A stretch of 64,000 nt of DNA from Platycnemis pennipes (Eukaryota > Arthropoda > Insecta > Odonata > Platycnemididae). The notes beneath the pieces are model-generated. The model saw only the letters and a list, made by a program, of their open reading frames with translations. It did no database searches and was not told the origin of the DNA. A program made the translations under genes and the position numbers. Numbering within the stretch: the stretch's first letter is position 1; every line of letters begins with the position of its first letter. Below, one piece after another: positions 11,527 through 22,729 of the stretch. The DNA lies in the NCBI GenBank assembly GCA_933228895.1, contig OW121846.1, positions 111,493,054-111,557,053 on the forward strand, written 5' to 3'.

Positions 11527-11970
11527 GGGGGTCGAAGTGGCCTAGTGGGTAGAGCACTCAGCTACTGACTGGAGGGTCCCGGGTTCAAATCCCAGGCTCT
11601 CTCGGTTTGAGCTCTACCCTCACCTATCAAAAACCAACCTTCGTATTGAATCACTGAGGGAGTGTGTGAGTGATACTCGTTGTCGTCTCGTGGATTTTCT
11701 CACTTCCGCGATGTACCACATTGGTTCAGGGCAGGGGCCTAGGGCCACGTTGATACACCGGCTCCCGTCAGATCACCGAAGTTAAGCGTCGTTGGGCCCG
11801 GACGGAGGTTGAATGGGTAGCCCCTCTCCATACCTTTACCGTGGTGCTCTTGTCCCCTGTCTGCAAGTGGTGGGCAGGTTAAATGTGGGTTGGTACAATG
11901 GATCTAAAGAGGCTCAAGTGCCAGGGGGCGCCAGAAGGCCCCCGCCCACCCCTCAAATATACATTTTTTA
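11527..11970 (+). mobile_element. Composite SINE-like element: tRNA-like head plus 5S rRNA-like segment
   Basis: 11527-11602 is tRNA-like, with box A-like ggcctagtgggtagagcac and box B ggttcaaatcc at 11582-11592. At 11746-11822 the sequence follows metazoan 5S rRNA almost base by base through the conserved core, including cgatcaccgaa-like and gttaagcgtcgttgggc stretches. The right end runs into an A/T-rich region near 11970. No target duplication was found, so the outer limits are estimated. The alternative is two neighbouring, unrelated elements. Confidence 0.6.
11746..11822 (+). pseudogene. 5S rRNA-like segment (partial)
   Basis: About 77 nt match the 5' two thirds of metazoan 5S rRNA. The match includes cggctcccgtcagatcaccg, gttaagcgtcgttgggccc and a final gaatgggtag resembling the loop region before the 3' strand. 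The 5' first stem strand and the 3' end are missing, so this is not a functional 5S gene. It retains the region where Pol III internal control elements lie, so it may once have supported transcription of a SINE. Confidence 0.65.
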
Positions 11971-12640
11971 TTTTGCCACATTGATTCAGTACTTTATTTT
12001 TGGAATTTATCAGGGATATATCTAATGATCCCATAGTGATATTTAGGAACGACTTACATGAGCCCTTCTAACATAAGTTTTTGGAAGAACTTAAAATCCC
12101 TAAAGGATTATCTGAAATAATTTTTAATCTTAGCAAAGTCTGCTATTTTACAAATGTAAATCACTCTTTTTTGTTTACAATTCTCGTCTTGAGTTAGAGA
12201 GAATTTCGCAGTAAGTACTCTATGGTCACTGATTCCCCATATGGTGTCAGTCTTAGCCACTTTCTGTGGGATATTGGTTGCTAATAAGTAAAAACATTTG
12301 ATTTAAAAGATTTGGGAAATATTGATGAGTCTGGAATGCCATCCGTCAGCCAACTTTCTGTTCCTATAATTACACTGCAGCAGTGCTCTGATTGAGGTGA
12401 TATAACTCAAGTATCTTATTTTTTAGACTTCGGAAATTAACCACTGCTACGGAAATATGTACTCCTCAACTATTATTAAGACTATAACGGAGAGCTTCGT
12501 TTATGTTTGAAGTTTTTTCTGGCTCTAAACTATTTTCATACTTAGTTCTGAGACCAAATTTTGCTGGAAAAATGACAGGCGACGAGAAATTATTTACCCC
12601 ACTACATGATCTACTCGCTACATCTACCCTAAAAAGTCCT
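11971..12640. other. Unassigned AT-rich sequence
   Basis: No coding motif, tRNA box or strong repeat was recognised. Confidence 0.3.
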
Positions 12641-12745
12641 GCAATGATCTAATATCCTATCCGCCACGCGTTTGGTGGCGCCCGGAGAGTAATACACCCC
12701 AGAGCGATTTAAAAGGTGCCCAAGAGACCGAAGTCAAGGCTGACG

Positions 12746-13220
12746 CTAAAGGAAGGAGGCTTCGATGTCCTTACCAAAGCGGCGCAGCCTCTGATTAATA
12801 TCTACCACTCGACGGCAAATCAGAGATTCACGATCGATCCTCAGGACAGGACTACAAATCGATAGTGCCTGTTCCACGGCCGCGGCACCACTTACCCGAT
12901 TCACCTCAGAGTGCAATTCCTTGAATGAATGCAGAATCTCCTCGGGTCTGCGGTCCGAGGCATCGTTGACGCCTACGTGAACCACGGCCTAGAGCACTTT
13001 GTACCCGCAACCCCCGCCCGAGCATCGCCTTTGTCACCTGAGGAATACCGCCAATGGGTATGCACCAAGTCGTTACGCAAACACCCTCACGGTTCGCCCT
13101 TCTCCGCAATGGAGTCATCACGCGCCAGACGTTACTACACCAGTATCCCCCTTCACAATTTGACCGCTCCTTCTCGGTAGGGCTCTCGGAGTAGCGACAG
13201 GGATGGCAGTAGGAAGATAG
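12746..13220 (-). pseudogene. Degenerate SGNH/GDSL-hydrolase-like domain of a LINE ORF1
   Basis: The minus-strand ORF 12985-12746 (79 codons) opens with MVHVGVNDASDR, the block around the HVG.ND motif of SGNH esterase domains found in ORF1 of CR1-type LINEs. It continues with ICSPVLRIDRE, equivalent to the 'vcSilPR.d' block, and VVDINQRLRRF, equivalent to the 'vN..L' block. Upstream, to about 13220, other frames contain CIPIGGIPQVTKAM and an ES-type start. Downstream, 12640-12740, shifted frames may hold the terminal Asp/His block. Several frameshifts show it is dead. Such domains may act in membrane or RNP association for these LINEs, but that role is not certain. Confidence 0.65.
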
Positions 13221-13329
13221 GGTCCGGCTTTGTTCTTTATCTTCGGTTAATATTAAAAATAAGCCATGTTAATTTCTTGTAATTAAAGGTATATAACTGT
13301 TGTTCATCATGGTTTTATTTTTCCCCCAT

Positions 13330-13650
13330 CTTCCAAGGTTCAGCATCAGCTTGATTTCTAGATTTTTGCACGGGGGGCCGATTTTTGCGAAAATGGATCA
13401 AATTTGCCCCAATGTAAATTGTTAAAATTGTTAATGCGTGACACCCAGAGCAAATGGCATGTGAAAACAAATGCACCAATCAGTGGGGAATCAACATGCG
13501 AAGTTTCTAAGTCCCGGCTGAAAAAACAGCTTTTGGTCTTTTGGCCAGCTTAATTCGGTTTCAGCCCACTGTGAGTCTGACGGAATGTTAATACCCCAGT
13601 GCATAAATTTGAGGGGCACACGTCTTCTTTGAACGTTTAAAAATGTAAGA
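13330..13650 (+). repeat. Family R fragment, middle block
   Basis: It shares gcgaagtttctaagtc, then gctgaaaaaacag, then ttttggccag and ttcggtttcagcccactgtg with 2.87-3.02 kb and 46.8-46.95 kb. It lacks the 'gataaggca...ctttttattttac' end. Confidence 0.55.
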
Positions 13651-14194
13651 AAAATCCAAGCGTACTGTGGAAAGTTAGGTCATAAAGATAAAATAAGAGA
13701 GATGGATAGCAAGATGGAGGTTTTAAATTGTTTAAAAAAATTTCCCCTCCGATATTGGGCTCCAATAGACTAGCTAAAAACAACCATATAGAAAATAGGC
13801 AACGCTGATTTTGGCCTATTGCTGAATGCCTGCTGGTGACTCAATGTAACAACTTTTTTGCATATCTTGAAGTAACTCTAAATATTTATGCATGTGCGGT
13901 GCCCGTTCAGCTGATTGATGAATTTTCTTCTCGTGCTGACTTGAATTTGAAAATATCTTATTTCTAAATTGATTCGATTTGGTTTAGAACTTTAGAATAA
14001 CGATAGAATCATCCACGATGTGGCAATGAAAGGTTTGATTACTTGACATTAATCCACGCCTAGTGTTGGTAGAGTTACTCGGGGTAACTCTGTACTGTAC
14101 TAACTGTACTATACTGACAGCTAAGGACATTTGTGCTGTTTGGGATATAGGGGTGACAAGGACAAATAGTTTGCTGTGAGAAGATATGTTTTAA

Positions 14195-14345
14195 GAAACG
14201 GAGGAAGGAGTGATACCAAGCGTTGGAATTATCTTGCATCTAACGAAAGGCGCCAAGGAAATCATAGGTTTACGTCCCATCCGACGGACGAAGTGCTGAA
14301 CTCGAAGTGCTCTTCACACGGAACCCAAGTGGTAACCAATGAAAA
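14195..14345 (-). mobile_element. SINE fragment, same family as 9.66 kb
   Basis: On the minus strand this carries the middle of the SINE ('aacgaaaggcgccaagg', 'catccgacggacgaagt', 'ctgaactcga' seen on the plus strand). It is more diverged than the copies at 9.66 and 18.8 kb. The tRNA-like head and the tail are lost. Confidence 0.65.
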
Positions 14346-14379
14346 ATATGACTCGGAGCCGGGCCTTCGCCTGGTGTTG

Positions 14380-14460
14380 GTTTCCCTACTAGTGTCCTAT
14401 CACATGCCCTTATAATGGCTTGCAGGGTATTACGTACATATAGTTATAATCATATAATTA
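14380..14460 (+). repeat. CR1-like LINE 3' tail remnant
   Basis: 'cccttataatggcttgcagggtattacgtaca' matches the terminal block shared with 21.65, 26.0, 34.13 and 48.2 kb. Only the last tens of bases remain. Confidence 0.5.
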
Positions 14461-16340
14461 TGTAAAGACGTAATTAATGGACTTATTGTCTTTCGTAAAG
14501 AGGAAGAATTTTCCAATGCCAGATTTTCTCTTCAATTTATCTGCTCTCAAATATATTAGCTGCATCACCAAATCCCACCTAGCTACGACTATAGCTGTCG
14601 AACACCCCTAAACCGAGACTACCTTTTTGGAACTCTCCAACCAAAAGGCAAAGTCCATTCAATCTGGTAATCAAAACTCTGCATGGAAACGCAAAAACTC
14701 CCTTGGACTTTTAACGGCTCCAGTATGATTTGTTCGCAACTCCAGTGAACTCTTCTTAGCATATTGATCGTAGTTTGATCACGAAGTGAGAGAAATTCCC
14801 ACTCATGTTATCCCTCTCCGAAATGTCCATTCTACATACGTCCCTCCAACCACCGCCGCCCGCGGCGGTCGTGGTTTTCTTTGTGGGATGAGCGTGTACC
14901 GCCGGGAGCAATGATTTTCAATCGCATGCCGGGAACCCGGAATATTATCCACATCTTGTTTCATCGAATTAAAAATTCCCAACGGGATTCCGAGAGTGGG
15001 TGGAGCTGGGGGCTACTGCGGGAATCAAGATCTCCATTCTCGCCCCCGGCGTGGTTGTCAGCCAATATGGATCTTGGAGATTTCTCGCAACTCTGTCCAC
15101 GGAGCGCCGTGTAATCGGTGAAGTTTACCTGCTTCGGGATAATGAGCAAATGCAACACGGAAACAAAGCCAGCGTTAGAGAAACGATTTTGAAGCGCAGC
15201 TAAACTTAGGGACTCATCTCTTTTAGTGAAATTTGTGATTCAAGGAACCAATGTTCCACACTAAAATCTTCTTTTTTCATGTTGATTTGGGTCACAATTT
15301 TTCCAAACATGACACACATAGCAAGAACGACGAACGAAATAGTTCGATAAATTCGTTAATTCGGAATAGTTCGACAAATAGTTAAGCCATTATATCTAAT
15401 TAAAGCCAGCATTGTAATTTCTGATTTTGTTATTTTCCTCTCCTTTTTAATTCTTGTCAGTGTTTATCGCTACTGAGTTATAAAAGTTGCTCATTGTTGG
15501 AAATTTGATAAGTAGTATATTCAGCAGAGTTATTGCAGAATGACAAGTTAGAATTACGTAAAAAAGGTTTTGGGCTGCGTTGTATGAAGAAATTGAACAA
15601 CTGAGTAAGAATGACGTCAGGTGTTGAGCAATAGTTCTGGAAAGTGGGCCGATTGTATTACACTGCGCACTCTTTGAAAATGACGCAATACCGTCATTTG
15701 GTCGTAATGTTAGAGAACGTCAATATTTGTGGCTGAATACTTTTTCCAAAACAATGATCCATCTGAATCCTTAGACATTGAAGACTGTCGTCAGTAACTT
15801 GAACTTTTACTCTTGGATATCGTGAGCTATAACATAGTTCATCACGGAACACGAAAAATTACGGGGGACCATTGGATTACTTATTAGCGTTTGTAAGGAA
15901 TTTATGTTCTGTCTGCAGGATCCATTAAGATACCTAGTAAATACGCAATGAATCATTGTATTTGAATACGAATTCAAGTTTAATTACTTTAAGTTTTGTG
16001 AGCGAACTTTTTGTTCTAAACCTAAAGAGATATTCGAGAAAGTTCGTCTCCCTTATGGCATTTTCTGTAATTGCTGGGCTAGAAGAACTTAGCGAAGATT
16101 TTTCTAAACGTATCCCAAAACCTCCCTGTGGAATCGAAAGTATCACCCGCTAAAAAAGGAACGTAATCGTTGCTCTAGAGGATTCCGAATAAAAGTCTCA
16201 CTTCTGGAGTCGATAGAACGGGCCTGGAGCCGGATTGCAGCACGCAAGGAAATGCCATTATGGAGATATTTCGTGATCAAAAGCAAAGAGCAACTGTTCG
16301 AAGCTAAGTACGCTTTGTTGGCGAAAACAAATCCAATGGG
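14461..16340. other. Mostly unassigned; GC-rich block at 14.82-15.2 kb
   Basis: 14820-15200 is richer in GC and has an inverted repeat accgccg (14852-14858) / cggcggt (14863-14869). Short ORFs of 65-77 codons overlap on both strands without family motifs. The rest is AT-rich and shows nothing recognisable. Confidence 0.3.
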
Positions 16341-16620
16341 GACTCGAAAGCTTCAAAATGAGGCCTTTGTCTTTCGGACCTACCTCCCCCACCGACTCGA
16401 CGCCGCGCGGAGACGTAATCGGCGCTGATACCCTTCGCTTCGGCCGCAAAAAAGGCAAGCGCTGCCGGCGGTGCGCACTGCAAACGTTATTGAAGCGCTG
16501 GCGGTTCGATTTGCGGACTGAGAGAGGCGCAGCCGTGGAGTACTTCCTTGAGAGGAGGATGAAGGAGAGCGGCCACGTTTGCGTCCACTAACGAGGCATC
16601 CGCTTGGCATCGCGCTCAAA
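16341..16620. other. GC/CpG-rich block with a 77-codon ORF
   Basis: The plus-strand ORF 16358-16591 is rich in Arg and Cys (GRKKGKRCRRCALQ) and ends in a short C-terminal stretch. A minus-strand ORF overlaps it almost fully, so neither is convincing. The GC content differs clearly from the flanks. It may be an unmethylated CpG island or an exon I cannot identify. Confidence 0.25.
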
Positions 16621-16894
16621 ATCTCTAATCCAGTGCCTCAATCTCTTTGCTGTCAAACTCACCTCCCACTTTTACTTTTCGCTTCACCTCACCTTCATCT
16701 ATTCTTCTCTTAAATATTTCTTAGGGCCGTGTTATATTTAGTTGCAGGAACGAATATTCGCCAAAGCTGCTAAATAATCGCAGGAGTGTGAGAAGTAGTA
16801 TAAGTCACGGTACGGTTTTTAGGAACTTCAGCGGCTGAGTTAGTGTTGGTGAGTTTGATCGGAGAATTTTATTCCAGGGCATACAAAGCATTAA

Positions 16895-16972
16895 TGCCTG
16901 AAGCGGAGCTTGAACCCGCAACCTTTGGGATTCCAAGTCGTTGCGTTACCAACCTGGCTACCACGGTCGGCT
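16895..16972 (-). repeat. tRNA-like SINE head
   Basis: The minus strand reads ggtagccaggttgg (box A-like) and gcgggttcaagctcc (box B-like), with about the spacing of a tRNA. The acceptor arm does not close. The same type recurs at 63.72-63.80 kb with the same strand and layout, so this is a SINE family rather than a tRNA gene. Confidence 0.55.
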
Positions 16973-18400
16973 TGCAGTATTACGTAAGGGAAGGGAGGCT
17001 ATGACAAACCTTAAAGGCGTTTTACACGGCGAATAGTCATGAGAATGCGCATGAAGTTCATGTGTCACGTAAACCGGAAAATTCCTCGCATGATTCCTTG
17101 AATATGATTCGAGCGCACGACGTCCGTCTTCGTTTTTTGAGCGGATAGAAGAGGATTCAAATTAAAGAAGTGCAGGACAAAATTCAATCAGCTCTACTAT
17201 TTGTAATTGTCCAAATTTATTTGCTTGCCCATGGAGTACGTATAATCTTATATCATTCTCATAGGTAATATCCATGAGCATGCCCCTGGTGAAGTCCTTC
17301 AATTGGGCGACCTATTGGGCGAAGTCGGAGTTTATCATAATTTGTAATGCAAGTATTCGTTTCCATATATTATTCATGTGACAAGTACAAAGTAATAAAA
17401 TATTAAACCAGAACATGAAAAGTAGAACTGAAAAAAATGAATGACAATATTTCCAAAGGCACTTTTCTTTTGACTCTCATGGCATTGAAAAGAATTTCAC
17501 TTCACTGTTATCTTTTATTACGACTACCACGAACTGGGAAAAATTAAAACAGATTATGACGTATTTAACCTATAAATAGATAACCTTATAAATCAGACAA
17601 TATTAGCACAATAGTTAAATAATTTTCAATTTAACTTTCTTCTTCTGGGAACCACACTTCAGGCATTATTCAATTTATTGTACCCTCATGCATTCTTGTT
17701 AAGTAATCAGGGAACGGTTCGATCTTGGATACTATTCACCCGTCATTAAAAATCTTAGCGTGACAGCTAGCCTGAAATAAATTTTAAAATATATCATTAT
17801 AATGATCAACACGTAAATTATAGGGTAAACAAGGTTTGATATACTTCTTGTCACATAAATTTCTACTCTTGTCGTACTGTCCGATCTCTCATAATGATGT
17901 CTGGTGATATTTAACACAGTATGACATTGCTCCATCGTCTTTCTTATAATAATTTCGACAGATTCGCAAGTCCTTCAATAAGAGATCATTTTGAACCAGA
18001 CTTAGCATATCTCGACCTCTATTTCTCCTCTCTTATCTTTCTCCTTCCAGATTTATGTCATGATATCATAATATAATTGCATATACGCCGTGCTTTATTT
18101 CATAAATCACGTACATCAGACGACGTAAACAAACCATTCCGACTATCGAAATAGCTGCACTGGTCGGACATTTTCCTTGAATCGATATGTACTATCGATA
18201 GTCCTACCATTGCGCATTCTTTCAGCGCAGAAAATTGAAGGAATTAATTCGAATGATCATTCATCGTTTAAAACGAAGGGAGGTCTCGGAGTCTTCAAAA
18301 GAGGGCGCGGAAAACAGTTTAATAAAAATGAAATACAATTCATAGCGTTCAATATCCCAGAAACCTTGTCTTTGCTGTAGGAGCTAGAGTGTTGATTTTA
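16973..18400. other. Unassigned AT-rich sequence
   Basis: No supportable gene. A segment at 17020-17110 with 'cgttttacacggcgaatagtcatg' looks like the end of some DNA transposon, but no partner end was identified. Confidence 0.3.
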
Positions 18401-18771
18401 GGTGTTTGAGTTTGGGGTGAGTTTGAGGAAATCTATTCTAACTATCTTCCGATTTCTCCGGTTCGTCAGAGCCACGGCGACTGGCGTTGCACGCGAGATT
18501 TCTCCTTGACAACTCCGAAGCACTTCGCAGGCGTTTTGCAACTCATTCACCTCCGGTCTTTTCCATCTGAGGTCGGAGGTCGAATGCTCATTGCTCGCCG
18601 GGGACAGCGTCCAAAAGAACAGGTGCCCTGCAAGCTATGGTAGGGGTTTGGGTTCTCTTCGGAGGCATTGCGTAGTATCCCAAGAACCCTCTATGACACC
18701 TTCCCCCCTCCACTTATCTTCTCGCCCTGCCACCACCCATGATGCAAGTGATACCCCCGGCTCACTTATGT
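18401..18771. other. GC-rich unassigned block before a SINE
   Basis: Higher GC than neighbours; short ORFs only; no domain recognised. The reverse SINE starts directly after it. Confidence 0.3.
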
Positions 18772-18784
18772 CCCTCCCTCAAGT

Positions 18785-19091
18785 TGGTTGTTTGGTTATT
18801 CAGGGGAGGCGACCGACAGCTGAGGTCATTTGCGCCATTTATGATAGGTGGGTAATTGGGTAATGGTAGGAGGTTTCAGGGAACGGAGGAAGGGTGGAGA
18901 GAAATCCGGCGTCGGCATTAGCCTACTCTTAACGAAAGGCGCCAAGGGGACCACGGCTTAAGGTCCCATCCGACGGACGAAGTACTGAACTCGACATGCC
19001 CTCCACTGGGAACTCAAGTGGGGACCGGTTTTCCACTGAAAAATCCACCACTGCCGGGAATCGAACTCTAGCCACCACACCAAACTGATCC
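18785..19091 (-). mobile_element. tRNA-derived SINE, reverse copy, with 13-bp target-site duplication
   Basis: The element is flanked by ccctccctcaagt at 18772-18784 and 19092-19104. It is colinear with the 9.66-kb copy: tail 'ggttgtttggttattc' at its low end, body 'ggcgaccgacagctgaggtc' and 'ggcgtcggcattagcctactc', and the tRNA-like head ending 'gccaccacaccaaac' near 19080. A small deletion is present within the tRNA-like head between box A and box B. The 5' edge is ambiguous by a few C residues. Confidence 0.88.
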
Positions 19092-19104
19092 CCCTCCCTC
19101 AAGT

Positions 19105-19495
19105 ATATTTCCTTTAATGGTCACCCTTAAGGGTTATATGTACGCCGCATATCCTGTGATTTCGGTACATGCTCCACCGTGGAATAATCCCAAAAGAACT
19201 CCACCCACTTTCGGTGCTGTCCCAATAAACAGCGCGTTCCATTATCAACAATTCCAGGAATCTTTCTCTCTCACTGCAATTCATTCTCTCCTCTAAGGAG
19301 CAACCACCATCGAGGGTTAGGGTTTCTCACACATTTTGATGTCGTGGACCATCCAAACAAATCTTGCAGGCGACAACAGAATAGCCTACCACTGCCTTCC
19401 CTTCTCCTATTTCGTCTGAATTATTAATTAGCTAGTAAGGGAAATTCATACCCTATCAGATTATGATAGCAAAATATTCCACAGAAAAAAATCAT
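19105..19495. other. Unassigned sequence
   Basis: No gene or repeat recognised. Confidence 0.3.
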
Positions 19496-19496
19496 T

Positions 19497-19568
19497 CGCC
19501 TTGACCGGGACTCGAACCCGGACCCTCTGATTCCGGCCAGGTGCTCTACCAGTTGAGCTGCCAAGGCG
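19497..19568 (-). tRNA. tRNA-like sequence, probable pseudogene
   Basis: The minus strand gives acceptor strands gccttgg/tcaaggc (one G.U pair) and a D-arm gctc-aactggta-gagc. The T-arm ccggg-ttcgagt-cccgg is perfect. Box B is ggttcgagtcc. The anticodon arm is poor: ccgg aat region, with loop ccggaat giving GGA if placed canonically, and two mismatches. The variable loop is only about 3 nt. A Ser (GGA) tRNA should have a long variable arm, so the identity is inconsistent. A run of seven T follows about 6 nt downstream, a plausible Pol III terminator. It is most likely a decayed tRNA or a tRNA-like repeat. Confidence 0.4.
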
Positions 19569-19569
19569 T

Positions 19570-21439
19570 CCTCTTTCTCTGCGGAAATTCTAGAGGCTTT
19601 AAAGGAGCTAGATGTTGCCGGACTGCTATCGTGAATCTCAGCGGGTAACTCCGCTAAAGTTTTCGCGGCTAGCTCGCGAGCTCTGAATTTCTCTCAGATT
19701 ATGTTGCTTAACTCTTAACGGATATATATTTAACGTGTTCATGCCCAATATTTTATTGAATTTTTCTAGTCTGCTGTAAAAAGTAGGCCAGTTACAAGCT
19801 CTCGAAAAGCATAAACATACACGACCCCAAATTGAAGGAGACTCAGGGAGATCCATATTATATTTTGTCACAAAACCGGTTCCACATAAACATTTTGTAC
19901 GCCTTCCTTGTAGCTCGATTATCCACTTTTCCAAAGTTTTTCTGATGAATTGATTGCGTGCACGTTGACCACGCGACCCCTTTATCAATCACTCATAATT
20001 GGAGGAAGTTTTCTTTCAGTCCGCCGCAAACCGGTTCCGATTTTACATATTTACTGCCAATATTAATCGATTATGGAATATGCAGTCTTCATTTCAAATT
20101 CTTTATTGAAAACCAGTCAAATTCAATTTGCGGTGCAAAATTCTTATTTCCCTTTGCAAGGAAAACTTGGAATTTAGAACTCTATCAGGTTAATTAACCT
20201 CATACTTAGAAATCGTACCATTAAAGAATTTAAAATGACTGGATCATGGAAATAAAAGTTATGACAACACCATGATTTGATGCGCTGTTTAAATCCTAAT
20301 GTATTGAAACGCCTTAGAGTTGTAATGTTTTGCTGCGATGTGATCTTAGTGGGTTTTATGTGTATGTGTTCAAGGTGAAAAATTCAACTTGATAGCACTT
20401 ATCCAAGCTGCCATCTAAGGTACACGATCGTAAACCTTTACACGCAGATGCAGGATGTGACTACTGTGTCAGAATGCAAGTAATTGCACTGTCAGTTTTC
20501 ATTTCATTGTACCATTAGCACTTTGACCTACTGGTTATAACTATTGAACCCAATTTCAACCGACTTATTATTCAACCAACCAATTAGGATGTTCAGGAGG
20601 CAATAGTTTGCCACTCGAGTTGGAATGAAACGTGTTTACCTCCTGCTGGGCAGTGGAGCGGAAAGAGGATGCCCCTCAAATTAACGGCCATTTCACGGTG
20701 AAACAACCAGTGAACAATATTTAAAAAACATTGCCTGACTAAAGTATAAGATTTGATGCAAATTATAATTGATACTTGTGCGAATTTTGCATGAAGTCTA
20801 TTTCATTTACCCATAATTAAATAAAAGCAGTGAATTACTCATTACGTCTTCCCGGTGTTAAGAAGAAGTTTTATAAACAATGGAGAAATTGGTAATTACT
20901 CTTTAACTATTGAATTCCTCGCTGAAAAATAGTCTTATGTGTCTGTTTGCAAAACATTAAATTCCTTGCTAATTTAGCAATAAAATATTTGTAAAAACCT
21001 GATATTGAAAAATAACGTCGGCGTTTTTAATCATATTTATCTTCCAGTATAAAAGAGATTATATTAGCTCCACCTTAAGCTTCTCTTTATAATTTCCAAG
21101 TAATTTTCTCAAAATAAGGTAGCGTAAAAGTATTGTTTTCTATAAGAGGTTTAAAAATTGTTATTGAACAACCAGCCTATTAGATGAGCTAAAATGGGCA
21201 TCATTGTCGGAACGTAGGTTGAAATTTAGACTTAATCTCTTAAATAAATTCCAAGATAATATTTTCACTGATAGCGTTAAAATATTTTCCCAAAACTCCA
21301 ACTTACTATGGTAGAGTAGACAGTAATCATAAAATTAGAGAAGTTGATTGCCAAATTGAAAGATTAAATATTTCCTTCTTTCTTCGTGAAATTAGGAATA
21401 TGAATAGCCGTAAACATGTCCAAAGTATAAATACAACTG
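19570..21439. other. Unassigned AT-rich sequence
   Basis: No coding motif or repeat match to other parts of the window was seen. ORFs here are short and lack family motifs. Confidence 0.3.
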
Positions 21440-21695
21440 TATCAATAGGTAGCCTAGGCACTTGTAAGTTAGTATAAGGACTTTAAGCCAAGCCAATTTA
21501 AATCATGTTTTAGCATGCTAAAATCTAGCATTGCTATTTTTATTTTTTTTCAATTGAGAAGCTTAGAATAGAATGTTTTTACTAATCCTTTTATCAATGA
21601 TTTGTAATGCATGTTTGGTGTGAACTCACCCCCTGCCACACAAATACTTTATGGTGGCTTACAGGGTATTATGTAGATGTAGATGTAGTGTAAAT
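21440..21695 (+). repeat. CR1-like LINE 3' UTR and tail (5'-truncated copy)
   Basis: 'agttagtataaggacttt' opens a block that also occurs, reversed, at 48.4 and 9.43 kb. It runs to 'aatgcatgtttggtgtgaactcaccccctgccac', 'ggtggcttacagggtatta' and a (gtagat)n tail. It contains no coding sequence. Confidence 0.7.
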
Positions 21696-22319
21696 ATAAA
21701 TTCCACTTCGTTAGTTATCAAGGACTGAGAAAATTTTTTATTGTACGTGGAATGATTCTGTGTGTTCTCTTGGCCCCTAGTAATGAACTGGATGGAGCAT
21801 TAAATGTTGCTCCCAGTGAGACCGACCACCAATGGTAGATAGGTCAAAGAATAGTGGCCAGATGGAAAAGTAGTTCGCGTTTCATCCTCGTAGCGTCTGT
21901 TCCTAAATGAGGCAGCCTCTCACGTGATTGTGTCACGTTACAAACACTGTTGGAGAAGGTAGCAGAAAAAACCACCCCAACCATCTCCCTCGCTAAATAA
22001 TGATAGGATTAAAGAGTGAATTGGATCGTAGCACCTGCGGCATTTCATCCCATCACACTGAGAGGGGTAGCAGGCTCGTCAGGAGAAGCAAGGCCTCTGC
22101 ACTGCAGTCGTAAAAGTAGTAGATATAGGGTTTTTGGTTCTCCAGCGGCTAATATTATATCACACTGTCTAATGTAGTATCTAATGCCTATGATGAACCC
22201 AGCATCCATGCCCGGGGCGGAATTAGAGTTCGCTACATTTAGGTTGCCAGAACATTCGGTGAAGGACGATGAAAATAATGATCTTATATATGTGGGCGCG
22301 GAGGGGAATAAAGAAATGC

Positions 22320-22510
22320 GATGGACAGAAAGGCAGACAAATGTATCGGTACTGAACATGGCTATGGAGGAAATTGTTGCCAGATATTAGAAAGAAGAGA
22401 AGGTGGATGGAACATGTAATGGGAAGGTGTAATACTGAAGATTGCTGTCGAGGATTGACTTCTGGGTATCCTAGGGTAAGGAAGAAAGAAATGAATCGAA
22501 GAACATGTAG
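22320..22510 (+). pseudogene. LINE RT C-terminal fragment (RTE-like), weak
   Basis: Two overlapping frames read RWTERQTNVSVLNMAMEEI and IRKKRRWMEHVMGRC, then GLTSGYPRVRKK. This follows the order WIDRV.NEEVL..., RRR..IGHVLR, G..GRPR of RTE-type C-termini. A frameshift lies near 22380. The match is short and divergent; the clade is uncertain. Confidence 0.4.
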
Positions 22511-22729
22511 TTCTCTAAGACTGGAAGACAGAAAAGTAACCCAAATTTTGCAAAGTGGTGATAGGGAACACCAATGTAATTATAGGCCATGTAATTACAC
22601 CCATATAATTATATCACTAGCGTCACTGTCCCGTTACACTATAGAGTGTATACTAAACAACTTATATAATAGTACACCTCGATAGCCAGGAGTTATTGAT
22701 AAAAAACCGGCATGGGATCAGAAAAAGTA

